A stretch of 64,000 bases of DNA, taken from NCBI GenBank assembly GCA_039111635.1, contig JBCAQO010000003.1, forward strand, positions 372,001-436,000, written 5' to 3'. Numbering within the stretch: the stretch's first letter is position 1; each line of letters opens with the position of its first letter. A program made the position numbers and the translations under genes. Shown piece after piece: positions 25,740 to 38,206 of the stretch. This stretch comes from Heterobasidion occidentale. Its lineage: Eukaryota > Basidiomycota > Agaricomycetes > Russulales > Bondarzewiaceae. The notes under the pieces were generated by a model. That model searched no databases, was not told where the DNA came from, and worked only from the letters and a program-made list of their open reading frames with translations.

Positions 25740-26975
25740 AAGCAGCGGTTTCAAACCCCGCTGCTGAGACTTGCCCTCAACGTCACCGCGACATTTTCAG
25801 GCCCAACTCAGGCCTTTCGTTTAAAACTCGTTGTTCACGCTTGGACGGCCGCATCTTTCTATCCATCGCTTGTCACTCTTCAATCCGCTCTGCATCCGAG
25901 TTTTCCTTGCGCCCGAATCGATTGCTATGGGCCCCGCTCGACTCCAAGCTGCAACCACAGCCGTTCCTCAATCTCTGAAACGACTCGAGACTCGTCCGCA
26001 TCCTTTCAAGTCCTGTCCGTGCTTGAGCCATGGTTATATCCACCACTGCTGGATTATCTGCCAAGTCATTCTGAAAACCTGTTTGAATTTGAGCCCGCAT
26101 GTCCCCGACTCATCCAGTCAATGCAGCCACGACCTATCTAGCCCACCAACTTCTCGATGGGTCCGTTAATGGTGAGACCGGTGAGGACTGGCATATTGTG
26201 CGCTCTTTCTTTCTCCTCCCCTGCCCTCTTCACGTGTCTAGCGTCAATGCTTATGGTGCTAATCATCCAACCACCTTCAGCCTGATAGACGAAGGCCTTC
26301 TCCTTCCTGACTATCATAACTAAGGCCTTCTGTCCTCATCGAATAGTTGTGCTTTTCTTCCATCTCTCTGACGATCGCAATCTTAGAACGATCTGTTACC
26401 ATGCGAGGGCAGGCCTCGCCATACCGCGCGCGTTTTCATCCCTTGGAATAGACATCAATTCAGACTTCGTTCAGAGAATGAGAACCAGCATGAACCAGCG
26501 TCTAGTTCTAGGTTTAGCTCGCCCACTCTCCGAGCGACATAGAGCATGACCTCGATATGTCATGCTCGTCAGTACTCTATTCCTAGTAACCACAGCGGCT
26601 CCGTGCAGGGTGCTTTCCGTCACTTTAGCACCTCTCCCATCCCTACGTATGGATACGGACACGCGCGCGAATACACGAATTGCGTCCGTCTATGCTCCTT
26701 GGACCGGGCGCCTCGTGCAGGCACTGCTCGTTTTTATAGCTGTTTCCTGCGCTCGCTGGCATTGTCTGCGCAGAACGCCATGGCGTCGGCGGGTGCATCT
26801 GAGGCTGTCACGCGAACGTGTATGGGTCGTTGTAGCAAGCGGCATGCATGTATTGAAGGAGATCGTCAGCAGCGGGAGGGGGTTTTGAGGAGGAATATCA
26901 GCATATAGGCACGTACCTGTACACTTATGTACGCTAATATTATCGATATATACAGCATACATCGGTTCCTTTCGG
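25740..26975 (+). repeat. direct repeat copy B (~1.2 kb), NLR-associated
   Basis: Second copy of the direct repeat described at 19500-20685, in the same orientation about 6.3 kb away. Anchors are TTTCAAGTCCTGTCCGTG (26004), CATGTCCCCGACTCA (26099), GTCTAGCGTCAATGCTTATG (26236) and ATAGGCACGTACCTGTACAC (26905). It lies 0.8-2.0 kb upstream of the NLR relic start, the same spacing as copy A from the intact NLR. Confidence 0.75.
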
Positions 26976-27305
26976 GCCGGCCACTAAGGGCCCGAGAAAC
27001 ATTGTCACCAGTTTTCTCGAGGCAGGAGACCCAGACACAATGCAAGACTTTCAAGTGAGCGTCGAAGATGTCGAGGTCACGCTTGGAAGCCCCAGGGCCC
27101 AGATGCCGCGTGCTCAATCGCAGTGTGAACCATCTTTCGTACCTTCGTTACAGCCCTTATTGATCTTATATTCTGAACCAGAAACCGCAGATACGATATG
27201 GATATGTTCATTAATGCGCAGTATCAGACACACAAATCAATCACTTTTGCTATCCGCCGAATCCTCTTCGCGATCTACTGAATCCTCTTCACTATCCGGC
27301 GAATC

Positions 27306-30300
27306 CTATTCACTATCCGATGAATCCTCCTCATCATCCGATGAATACTCTTCTCCTTCCAACCACTCTGCACCGTACTCAAGTAGCAGGATAACCACCG
27401 ATAGATGGCGACGCGCTCTTTTGAGGATACTTCCTCGTCGTCCCAGTGCTTTGGGGTCTGCCCCATTCACCAGCAGCAGTCGCACAATCTGCCCATAACC
27501 TTCCTGAGCCGCTGCACATAGCGCAGTGTCGCCAGCCTTATCTCGCAGGTCCACGTCCGCGCCCTTCCCTAGTAGTAATCGTACGATCCTCTCAAGACCG
27601 TGTCTAGCCGCTGTCCACAGCGGAGTCTGGCCGCGGTCATTTTGCAGGTTCAAGTCCGCGCCCTTCTCCAGCAGCAGTTGCACAATCTGCTCGTGACCGC
27701 AAGATGCCGCTGCCTGCAGCGCACTACCGTAACGTCCACCTTGCAGATTCATATCTGTGCCCTTCTCCAACAGCAGTTGCACAATCTGCTCGTGACCGCG
27801 AAATGCCGCTGCCTGCAGTGCGCTATAGAAGAATCCACCTTGCAGATTCACATCTGCGCCCTTCTCCAACAGCAGATCCACAACCTGCTCGTGGCCGTTC
27901 CATGCTGCTGCCTGCAGCGCACTGTAAAATTTTCCTCCCTCCGCATTGGGATTCGCACCACCCTCGAGGAGGGACAACGATGCCTCCTGCAGACCCGCAA
28001 GTGATGCATAATACAGGCGAGAACCATTAGGCGATCGTTTGATGTCAACGCCTTCCCGAGAGTCGAGGTCATGAAGCCGAATCCAAGAGATAAAAGGGCC
28101 ATCGGAATCGGTCAAAAACAATGTGTCGATTAGGTTTTGCAAAGTGCCCGTGCCGGCATCTGCTGCAGATTTAGCGTGAGAGACCCAATATTTTGCTGCG
28201 TAATGTGCAAGAGGGAAATCCTCGAAAGTGTTCTCGTTTAAGAGGTCCACGGTGTGAAATTGCAGTAGATAGGCGAGGCAGGTCTGAGCAATCAGCGAGT
28301 GTGACATCTTCTCATTGATATCATAGCCATAGAGTTTGCGTGCAGAAGAGGAAACGAGAAATTCTTTGACGGACAGGTGCGCCAGCTTGATCTCTCCTTT
28401 GTTGGTTGTCAGTAAAGCAGTGGCTGGTAGAGGCTAGTTTTTCACATCACCTGAGGTGGAGGTTGCGATAAGACTGGAACAAATCGTCAGAACGCTCTCA
28501 GGATCATAGCGCAGATCCGGGCAGAAACAAGGACGTGGGTCTGCCTTGAAATCAACACAGATAACCTCAGCCAGTTCTTTGAGACGTGGCGGTCGAGCAC
28601 AAAAAGCCAGCCATTGCAAGAATGTGAGAGCCGTTTCCCGATGCTTGTCGCTGAGCTTTGAAAGGATTCTGTCGTAAGTGTCGTACAAACTGCGGGGGAG
28701 ATTTTCCATTTGTTCCTTGAGTTGACGGACGTTGCGGCAATCTCGTAGTTCTTCCAGCTGCAAAGCCGCCAATCTAAACCTTTACAATGCATGTTAGCAT
28801 CGGAGCAATGTACAGAGACGAGTAACCGTACATTCCCTGAGACATTGATATCACTTTTGCTTGAATTTCTTCTGACTTGTCTTTCCATCTCTTCAGCCCT
28901 TCGTCCGTTCGTAACTTGTCTTCAAGATATCGCCGGATATCCTCGTCAACAAATTTGCCTTGGATGCGAATATCAATAGCACTCAGTGATTGGGGCGATT
29001 CGCGTATGTCTGGTTCATCCCTGCTGGTCACGAGAAGATGCATATGTTGTTTAAATCCATCCCAGTCAATGATCTCCTTCATCCAGCTGCGAGCCTTCTC
29101 CCTTTCTGAATGATCCTCATGAGCTATCAGCGTTGATGGACATTCGTCAAGGGAGTCTATGATCACGAATGCATTCCTGAAGAGACCGAGAATGAGTCGA
29201 AGAGTGTCGTGGAGGGCCTTGAGAGATGGCTGCGACTATCCCACTCCATAAAGTTTCTCTAATGCATCGGGCATAGTGGTGCATTGGAGAGTGAACTGAT
29301 TGATTAGAGAGCGGATAAAGCCTTCGTGGCGCTGAAGGCCTTCTTGTGCATCTCTAGAGTCGAAGAAGAAGTACGCGACCGCAGCGGATGGATCTTCATC
29401 ACAATGATGACTGATATCCTCAATGGCAGACGAGCTGCATGAAGGTTGATTAGTCTATACAAACTTGGAGCCGCTAGTCGTAGTCCTCACCATAAGATGG
29501 TTTTTCCGCATCCGGCTGGACAAAATTTGAGTGTTCTAGCAAGAGCCATCATTATAAAGGATACGCACGAATTCCTTCGACCCATAACAGCGATCCTGAA
29601 CTGTTCTTCTAAGTTTTGAGCTCCTTTCCGGTGAGGAACCAGGAGCCGGTCCCTTTGCGGTGTTTCTCTCGTGCACTGTTGAAGTTTCGTGAGGGATCAG
29701 GTGCATTCAACCACTGCAGGATCTCCTTTTGCCGCTCAGCTGGTGTTTACAAACAATTCGTTAGTGGGTGTCACCATGACCGAGCAGAGAACAGTTTCGC
29801 ACCAAGTTTCCCGTCTTTGAGCTGACGAACGATCTTGTTCGTGTCGATGTTCAGGCGACTGCCGAATTTCGTCATCAGATTTCGACAGCGTGCTTGGAAC
29901 GATTCGAGACGAGTCTTCATGTCATCGGACGGGGCGTCCCGCACAGTCCGGACTTAATAAAATGTTGGCAAAGAACTCAGTGACGCACAATACAGCACGA
30001 TAGATTTACCTACAAAGGTTCGTCTTGCGTATTCTTCGATGAAGGAAGCAATCTCCAACGACACCCGGCCGATTGCTTCGATGACATCCTCCGTGCCTTT
30101 GATGGCCAATAGGTCGGGACACTCGTGGGCGGTACAGACCATCTCGCGCAGAGACTCCACCAGTTCTCTAAGGGACATGTCCTGAAGTAATTCGTCTTTC
30201 CACACCTTCGATAGATCCCATCGTAAACGAGATTCATGTGACATTAAAACAATGAACTACTCACCTCATACACCGAGAATATCACAGTGCACGCGACTTT

Positions 30301-31173
30301 CAATATCGGATGAGTCTGCAATACAAAAGGAGTCAAGGACAATGCGATGACGAATGTGAATGTTGGAAAGGTGAGATAAACGCACGTCACTAAATGTGCG
30401 GGCAATCTTCACGACAGTTTGGAATACCTGTCTCAGAAATGGTATGCAGCTACTAGCCGTTTCTGTGGATGAATATGCGGCCTTGATCACTATAGCGGAC
30501 GCATCGATGTCTTCTGAGATCTTGGAGAATAGAGTATTGTCAAGACGAGAAATTGCCGCATCGACTTTATCCATTGTATCTTGTGGGGAATCAGAGACCA
30601 GTGCGAGCTGGACCTTGATCTTGACGCTAGCAAGATGGGCGCCAGTAATGTCCTTCAAATCAAAAGCCGCGCCTATTGCGGTGTCAGCCATACATCACCA
30701 GTAGAGAAAGCAAGGATGTACTGTTTTCAAGGAGCTCGACAACCTTCCCAGAGAATTGTCCAAGCAGATATTTCTTGTCGGGTAATATCTTCGAGAGGAT
30801 GCTACTGCGGAAGATCTCGAACTTAACGCTCGACGAGGGGTGAAGCCATCTACATCAACATCGTCGAATCAGTCCATAACGGAGAAGTTGTCGTTGAAAA
30901 CTTACAACCGATGATCCTCCTGCCAGTGCAGTCGTGAACCGCTAGAGCATTTCTTCGATTTCCATTTCTCTCGATCGTCAATGGATACGACCACAAATCT
31001 ATCACCGCGTCCTGGCTCTGGAAACGTGCCTTCAATATTGATACCTACAGAACATATCAGTCCTTGCGCAATTCCACAGATACAGCGAACGACCCACCTG
31101 TCAATCGTGCAACGAGCCCCGATGTAGACAGTGCATGCTCGCGTCCTTGAGTGTCGTCGTTCTCTGCAAGCAT
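27306..31173 (-). pseudogene. NLR-like paralogue with two premature stops in the NACHT region
   Basis: Same architecture and exon pattern as the gene at 14339-18707: ATG 31173 (MLAENDDTQGREHALSTSGL), C2-like block INIEGTF and DRFVVVSIDD, helical region, NACHT with PGCGKTILCSSAIEDI near 29500, Walker B VIIDSLDEC near 29160, winged helix LPRSLYDTYDRILSKL, and six or more ankyrin repeats (LLLEKGADVNLQGG). It ends in a short acidic tail (EEYSSDDEEDSSDSE) and lacks the long repeat tail. Two in-frame TAG codons are seen: 29611-29609, where the intact paralogue has TGG (Trp), and 29238-29236, inside the block matching YGEGCSWPSL. Unless spliced around or edited, no full-length protein is made. The ankyrin part remains open, so decay is recent or a shorter product is possible. 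Confidence 0.85.
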
Positions 31174-33378
31174 CAATGTAGATTAAGGCTTCAAGGAGGC
31201 CAAGTTTAGTGGAAAGCGTCGATTGTGTGGTTCAGTTGTGATGGTTGCGGTGCGGACTTGGACCTATATGCTACTTTTGGCACAGAAACTAGCGCTCAGC
31301 TTGGTTGAACTTCCCTTCTGCTTCACGCGCTAGACGTGTCCAAACGCGAGATGTTAGCGTGACGATCCTGACAGCAGTTAGCCTTTGGAAAATATTTAGT
31401 GAAGGTCTAAGCGCGCCGAGGCCAACACTCTACAAACAGACGAAACATTAGCAACTAGATCAGATTAATTCTGTGAAATAGGAGATGAGCTAGCTTTTGG
31501 GCCGAAGTTGACAGAATTTCTCTGAGCTCGAGACCGACGGCACTATATCGAAGATAGCATGGCGTATACCAATGGTCCAACAACAAGCAGAGTCAGTCAG
31601 CTGCTCCGCTTTCTCGCACGTGGCAGCTTTCCTCGACACTCATACTGCTCATTCGACTCGCCTTCAGCTTGTGAAGCAAGTCATACTCGACGTACACGAG
31701 ACACCCAATGCCATCCAACGCGCCACCATGGCAGCCCTCTACACAGAGACCAGGGTCCCTGGTGAGTGCACGACAGTGAACACAGTCCTTCCGACCTTGG
31801 AGCTCAAGCTTTTTTGCAGCACGGTACCATATCGCATTTATACAAAAGCTCTAGGGCTTCACTTACATGGATAGTCGACCTGGTATTCCCGCCATTCTAA
31901 CGCAAGCTGCGAGCTGCGTGTATCTCACACTCGCTATGCTTTTACCGCCCATACATCACGCTGTGGCGTCTGCACGTCACTTTTCGACGTCAACACGAAG
32001 GGCCGGGATGGAGAGGGAGAAAAGGAAATTGATAGCCGAAGTGAGCGAGGAAGAGAGTAGCAGGATGGTGATGAGGTGAGACACACATTCCGTGACTCAT
32101 GGGACGTGTGCATACACCTGTATGCGCACCAACATCGATGCTAATATTTTTTTGGATTGATTCTGGTCCGACTATGTTTCGTTCTTCTTCGATACTACAA
32201 CTGGAATATGTTCAAAGTTGATTCGGAGAAGAATGCGCCTTGTTTCTTGTTGAGCTCGACCGCGGCATAATGTGAGTTGGTTTGGTATCCTCTGCTTTTC
32301 CACCTGATTCTATGTCCTCCGCGGGGAATTGTCTCGAGCCGCTGTGTTGAAATGTGGATTGAATCTGCGTTGCTTGCAGAAAACTTGATATCACTTCCAC
32401 AGCATAGGTTCGTGATGGTCGAGTTGAGTCGAACTGAAGCTTTGCATTGAAAACCTGTTTCTTGATATAGTCTTCAGTGGTTTACTTGTTGGTTTATACT
32501 CGATATACGCCTGAAGCTGAGGGATGCAGCGATCCTTTGTGCTGGGAAGGCGCCTATCCTTGCAAACACGGTAGCTATTTCAGGTTTGATCGATGCAACT
32601 CAGCCTCTGCGAACACTAAGTTACCTTGAGCAATACCTATGTTGAGGAACCGGCTCAATATCCTCGCTCTTTTTGGAGCGTCGGATCGATGCGGTTGATC
32701 TCAAGAGAGCCCACGTTTAACCTCAAGCTGTTTGGACGAGGATCAAATCAGTAATCGTCCACTCTCAGCGTGAACCGCCATCTCACGGCCGCGGGACTAG
32801 GGTGCTCATAGGCTGCCATGCTTACGGTTGCTGATATCTTTTTCAGACCTCGTCGTGGATCATGGATCGTGGGTAGGTTGCAAGTCTCAAGGCTGCGTTG
32901 TGCATTGCGCGAGGCAATAGGTCGTACGTATGTATGACAAGGCTATTTTTATCGACGCTGAATGATCCAGCAATTCATGTCCTCTTAGATCTCATCTTCC
33001 TAGTTGTAGCTCGGAACTGCGTATGTACAGTCCTGCTATCACAAACGCCTTAGGGTTCATACGAGATAACATTCTTACCTTTTTTGCATCAGGGGAGGCA
33101 ACGATCAACCATCGGTCGGGATCTAATTTTTGAAACAGATTATGGCAAGGCATCCGATTATGCGCGCTTCTTGAGGCAATGCTCAGGCATGTAATCAAAT
33201 ATGCCGTTTGCAGAATAAGGTAGGGAGTCGAGGTCATTGTACAGGCCGCGACTGCACTACTGAGATGATCAGGACACAAGATGCCGTCGGGATGGTCTAT
33301 AAAGACTCTCGTGTCTCTTGAGCCGGACCCTATCTTCTTTTGGTACCGTGTCCAACTCATTAGGACAGGCTTATCCGG
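31174..33378. other. 2.2 kb without a confident gene
   Basis: Upstream of the second NLR copy. A plus-strand frame from 31572 (MVQQQAESVSCSAFSHVAAF) ends at a good GTGAGT donor near 31763 and could be the first exon of a small gene, but no convincing second exon follows. The block at 32105-32150 (CACCTGTATGCGC, then GATGCTAATATT) weakly recalls the end of the direct repeats A and B. A minus-strand frame at 32992-33462 has no family signature. Confidence 0.4.
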
Positions 33379-35181
33379 ATGTCGAATAGTACGGAGCCAG
33401 ACACTAGTGTTGTCAGTGAATCCCCAGATGCTATTCATCACGCGGGTGTTATCATCCTTCAAAATGTGATCTCACTCGTCTGCGAGACCTTCCTATACGG
33501 TAAGCCGCATTTTCAGTCTTCCACTGCATCCCACAGACTCGCAATCTCTTGAGGCATCTACGTCATCATGGTGGCTTTCGCAATATACGTATTACTGTAA
33601 GCTTCTGTTTCGCACAGATTTTCTCCCACTCACCTCATTGAAACGATTAGACGAAAGGGGCTGGGCAAGGGCTACAATCTTCCCATGTTCTTCGTCATGC
33701 TGCTTCTGTTCGGCCTGTCGACGGCGGATTGGGGGACGTTCCTGGCGAGCGTCATCAGGCAGATCCGTGGGCTGCTCATCGAGAACCCCGAGCAGCCTCT
33801 GCAGGACAAATTCGACATCGTCGCGCAATCCATCCTGCACTTCAACATTGCCGGCGTCTACCTATCGATGTTCAGCGTGAGTTTCTGTCCGGCACGAATA
33901 CCAAAGTCTATGCTGAACCATGATCAGTACCTCGTGGGCGACGCTTTCGTGGTGTGGAGAGCCTGGGTCCTATGCGCTGAATACAGGAAGGCGGTGATGC
34001 TGCCTATCGTGCTTTTGACATGCGCCTTGGGTAAGTCTCTGCACCTTTTCCCGTAACACCTATGAAGAGGAGTTGACCTTTGAATTCTCTTCGCAGCAAT
34101 CACGCTTGTGACCACGACGTTCGAGCGGAACTTCCTCCTCACCGGTCGAACCATTCCAGACTCATCGTGCGGTACACGCAGGGCGTCATCATCATGCTAG
34201 AATTCTTCGCCAACGTAGCCGCGACCTTGCTCATCGCGCGCCTAGCATGGTAAGTAGCGCGCCATCTGAAGATCGTCGCTACCATGGTCCCTGATCTGAC
34301 TGTCGCCGTCAGGCTGCAGCGGGAGCTCATCGACACCAGGCTCAAGCTCGTCCCGAAAATGCGGACGAGAAAGCTGGTGATGTTGGTGATCGAGTCTGGC
34401 GTGCTCCTGTGGGTCGTATGGGTATGTCAGCACCACGTAACACCTGCACGATCAGCAACCTCATGCATCTCCCTCCCGCCTCAGATCCTTCTCATCATCT
34501 TCCAATATGGCGTCGACAACGGCACCGTCCCCGGCAACCTCTTTACCGCCTCGAGCGTCCAACTGATCGTAAGCACCCCCACGCCCTAATCCCTCCACCT
34601 CGATATCACCACTCACCCATCCGGCCGTAATCGCGACGCCACAGGCCATGCACGTCACCGCCGTCATCGTCCTCCTCGCGCGCAAGAGCACCGTCTGGGA
34701 CCTGTCCGACACGCCCGGCCCCGACACGAGTCAGACCGTCAGCCGCTTCGCCGCCGCGCCCGGGCGCGTGCGCGGCGTCTCCGCCTCGGTCTCCGTCAGC
34801 AGGCAGCACCGCCGCTCGCAGCCGAGCGTCATCCAGCTGCGCTCCGCGCGCGATGCGGCGGCGCGCGCCGAGAGCGAGCGCACGACCGGGATCGCGACCG
34901 TGCACGAGCGCGCGGGCGACGGCGCCGGTGATGAGGACGAGGACGACAGCGAGAACGAGAACGAGAACGAGAACGGGCACGGGAATGGGGAGGACCAGAA
35001 TGGAATCGCGTGCTCGAGGAGAAGAAGCCCCGGCTGGACGAAGAGAAGTATTCGCCTGTCTGAGCCGCTGACATTCGGTACGTCAGCCTCTCACGAACGT
35101 CTTCGGAAACACGCACCGAGCTTCCAGAAGCTTCCCCGTCGTGCAACGCTTTACACCGTCTCGAAGAAACCATTGAAGTGA
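33379..35181 (+). CDS. basidiomycete multi-pass (seven-helix type) membrane protein of unknown function
   Basis: Start ATG 33379 (MSNSTEPDTSVVSESPDAI) and exons 33379-33499, 33554-33596, 33651-33876, 33928-34030, 34097 onward, then three more to the stop at 35181. About seven hydrophobic segments are visible, among them LQNVISLVCETFLYGIYVIM, LPMFFVMLLLFGLSTADWG, VGDAFVVWRAWVLC, EFFANVAATLLIARLAW and VIESGVLLWVVW, followed by a long hydrophilic Ser/Arg/Glu-rich cytoplasmic-type tail. This pattern matches a large agaricomycete family of uncharacterised seven-helix proteins. The reading frame must change between about 34100 and 34170 (from VTTTFERNF to VRYTQGVIIMLEFF), either through an odd short intron or a frameshift, so integrity is uncertain. 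A GAG acceptor is needed at 33551-33553. Confidence 0.75.
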
Positions 35182-35565
35182 AATAATTTGAGCCTGTCGT
35201 TTTCGCTGTGGAGATTTAATTGAAGGGGGTGTTTTATTGTATGCTCGTCCTTTGCCAAGTGGTATAGTATTGTTTTAGATTGCTAGTTGTCACCGGTCAC
35301 CGTTGAATTAAGCACGAACCTTGTACGATGTAGCACAGTGCACGACGATCCCAGACCATCTTGATCTGGTCGTTAGAAATCGCATAAGGATTTCATGCCC
35401 GCTGGCCACGCCTCACACATCCACCTGGCATCCGGAGAGCAAGACGTCAACGAGCAGCTCCAAGAAAATAATTCACAATCAATAAATAACAGCAACAACC
35501 CCATCCACTCGGCTCACCACCCTCCATACTATCCGCACATCATTTTGTCATCGACCGCTTCCCGC

Positions 35566-38206
35566 TCAGCTGCCAGCCTCCCACTCCTTCAACCACGCCC
35601 CGATCGCCTTGAGGCCCGCGTCCTGCACGCTTTTGACCGTCGCGTCGACCGTGCCCGCGCGCGTGATCAGGTCCGAGCAGTGGAACCCGTCGCTCACCGC
35701 GATCGGCTGGCTCGCAGTGCTCGGGACGTGCAGTCCGTCCGCAGAGACGGTCGCCTCGCGCCAGGGGTCGCCTGCAAGTTGGACAGGAGGTCAGGATACA
35801 GGCGATGAATAAGAGAGATGTGTGTCGAAGCGATGGAGGTAGAAAAGGAAGAGGATACGCACGCTGTCCGTTCGCGAAGAATAGGTGGTCGACCTTCAAA
35901 TTCCATCCGTCATACGCGGCGTTCGTCTTCGCGGCGTTCGGCACGGGCGGCGAGCTGAACGCCTTGGGGAACATCTGCACGCACTGCCTCTGTTTACCAA
36001 AAACGACCCCATACGAAAAAAAAAATACAGGCATGTGAGAAAGTGCGCAAAACTGACGGTAAGTCAAGATCGAGATGAACGCACCTCATCGGCAGAGGGG
36101 TGCACTAGGCGCGAGACGACGGTGGGGTAGCCCTTGGGCGCCGAGTCCTGGAACCATCCGACCTCGTTACATCTGCATCCGCACAGAAGACCCCCATTTA
36201 GTATGTGCACATGTACGAAAAAGCAGACACATACACGATCCAGGTCCACGAGCGCCCAGCATTATCGATCGATTCGTCTGTCCAGTACGACTGGCTTGCG
36301 TTGTATGTCCCCAAGCATTCCCTGATCACAACAAAGACATAGTGAGTGAGTAAAACGCTCCCCCTCACATAAAGAGCATGGTACACGCACTCGGCAGTCT
36401 GGTCATCGCACACTACTCGCATCAACGAAAGCACGCATGCACCGAACAGCTGCCCGTCAGTCTCACTTCAAGGAGCGCACAGAGAAGCAGTGACACGTAC
36501 GGGTCGACAGATACGTGTTCTTGAAGTATGCGCCCCATGCGTCCACGGCGTGCTTCACACCCCACCCCTTCGCAGGCGCGCTAACGCCCGCCGCATTTAC
36601 CTCGAGCGCGTCGCAGAATGCCCAAAACTTCGCGCCAGCACCCGTCGTCGGGGACAACTCTTGCCAGTCCCACAAGTTGTTGCGCACTGTCGTACCAAAT
36701 GAGTGTTTGCGCAAAAATAGATCCAACAGCCGGAGAAGGAAGAGTAGAGGTACGTACGCGCCCCGGTCACGTCGTCCGCGTGCGTCACGCCTGACATGCC
36801 ATACTGTTCCTTCAGCGCCGCTTGCTCCGCGCTCGTTCCGCTTGTGAACACTTTGTCGAAGTGCGCGATCACGGCCTGCACGTCAGCAGAGCAGTTCTTT
36901 GGCATGAACTGCCGGATGGGCTCGAAGTAGCCCCAGTAGTCGCTGTGTGGGCGCGATTGTGGAAGGAGATGAACATGGAAAAGGGAGAGACGGATATCAG
37001 AAAGGGACGACCCCGCGAGGGGAAAGACGGTACATACACAATGCTCTCGACGACCGCGGACGACGCGTAACCGGCTTGGAAGAGGTCCGGTTTGCTGCAC
37101 ATGGGCGCCCATCAGCATTGTGGTCACAGCCGGAAATGGAATGGGGAGTGTCGATCAATCCGATCAATCCGATCAAGAAACGGTCCCGCGCGCGTATAGG
37201 CGCGTAGACGCGTGCGGATATACAGCGCGCGTCGGGAATATGGATTCAGTCCGGGGAAAGGACCGGGTCGTGCGAGAAAATATGTCGGTCTCCGACACTT
37301 CTCCATGCATGCACCATGTGCAGCATGAATCACCCCTTGAAGGGCTTTCCGTGGCACCGTCGAAGTCCAAGCAAAACGTCCACTCACTTGACCATCGTCC
37401 ACGCAGTCAACGCGCCTAGCCCCACGAGAATAAGCACACAAAATTCGTCTCGCGAACACGCTACTCACCGGAATAGCTCCCGCCCATGAGCACCCATGGC
37501 GCCTGACCGGGCTTGACCTTGTTCCCGCCAGGCATCGGCAAGTTCACGTTCTTCGTAAAGTACTCGAGGTCCTCGATCGCCTGCTGGATGGTGTGGTACT
37601 TGAGGCTCGCGACGGAGAGGTCAGGGTAAGGGTTGGAGAGGCCGTAGTAGCGATGCTCGAGTACGACGGTCGCGCCGGACTCTTGCTGGGCGAGGAGGCC
37701 GTTGACGGTCGCGTTGGTGAGGTAGCGGAAGTAGGCTATGCATGTACGAGGAGTGCACGGGGGTGTATGCGAGGGTAGGCGTCAGTGAATGCGCATGTAT
37801 GCGCGTGTAAATGGACCTACGCGCGGCATTGGCCTCGCCAGGAGTTGATAGGATGATAGGTCCGCCTGCAAAATGACCATATAAGCTCACAGAACGTGCA
37901 TATATATGAGTATCACCCGCCTTCCTCGTAGAACTCCCACGTGTGCCAGTACCTCTGCTTGAACGTCCCAAGACCGGGGTTAGTGTGGTCGATGATGAGC
38001 TGGTCAAAGTAGTAGGTCGTGTTATAGGGCGGGATGGTCGCGCCGGACTTGCTGACGGGGGCGGAAGCAGCGAGGTGCTTCTCCGCGGGGAGCGACGCGA
38101 TCGGAGGAAGGGGGAATGGCGGCGTGTTTGGGTGGGCGCGGCCATTGGAAACGGCGGAGACGGAGACGGTAGAGGCGGCGAGGGCGAGGAGGAGAGCGGA
38201 GAGCAT
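35566..38206 (-). CDS. secreted serine carboxypeptidase, family S28
   Basis: About a dozen exons from ATG 38206 to TGA 35566. The chosen start gives a signal peptide MLSALLLALAASTVSVSA; an in-frame ATG at 38308 lies upstream of the TATA box and is rejected. Family blocks in order are FDQLIIDHTNPGLGTFKQRY, GPIILSTPGE, VVLEHRYYGLSNP, the nucleophile motif GGSYSG, YASSAVVESI, and NEVGWFQDS. Asp in GWNLKVDHLFFANGQ and His in SDGFHCSDL complete the expected Ser-Asp-His triad. Several NxS/T sites suggest glycosylation. S28 enzymes are prolyl-specific carboxy- or aminopeptidases (PRCP/DPP7 relatives); in fungi they are secreted acid peptidases used for protein scavenging. All key residues are present. 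Confidence 0.93.

Noticed and set aside
19500..26975. Interpretation of the 6.3-kb-spaced direct repeats as LTRs of a retrotransposon
   Set aside because: The interval holds an intact multi-exon alcohol oxidase and an NLR relic, with no gag, reverse transcriptase or integrase; the repeats are strongly diverged.
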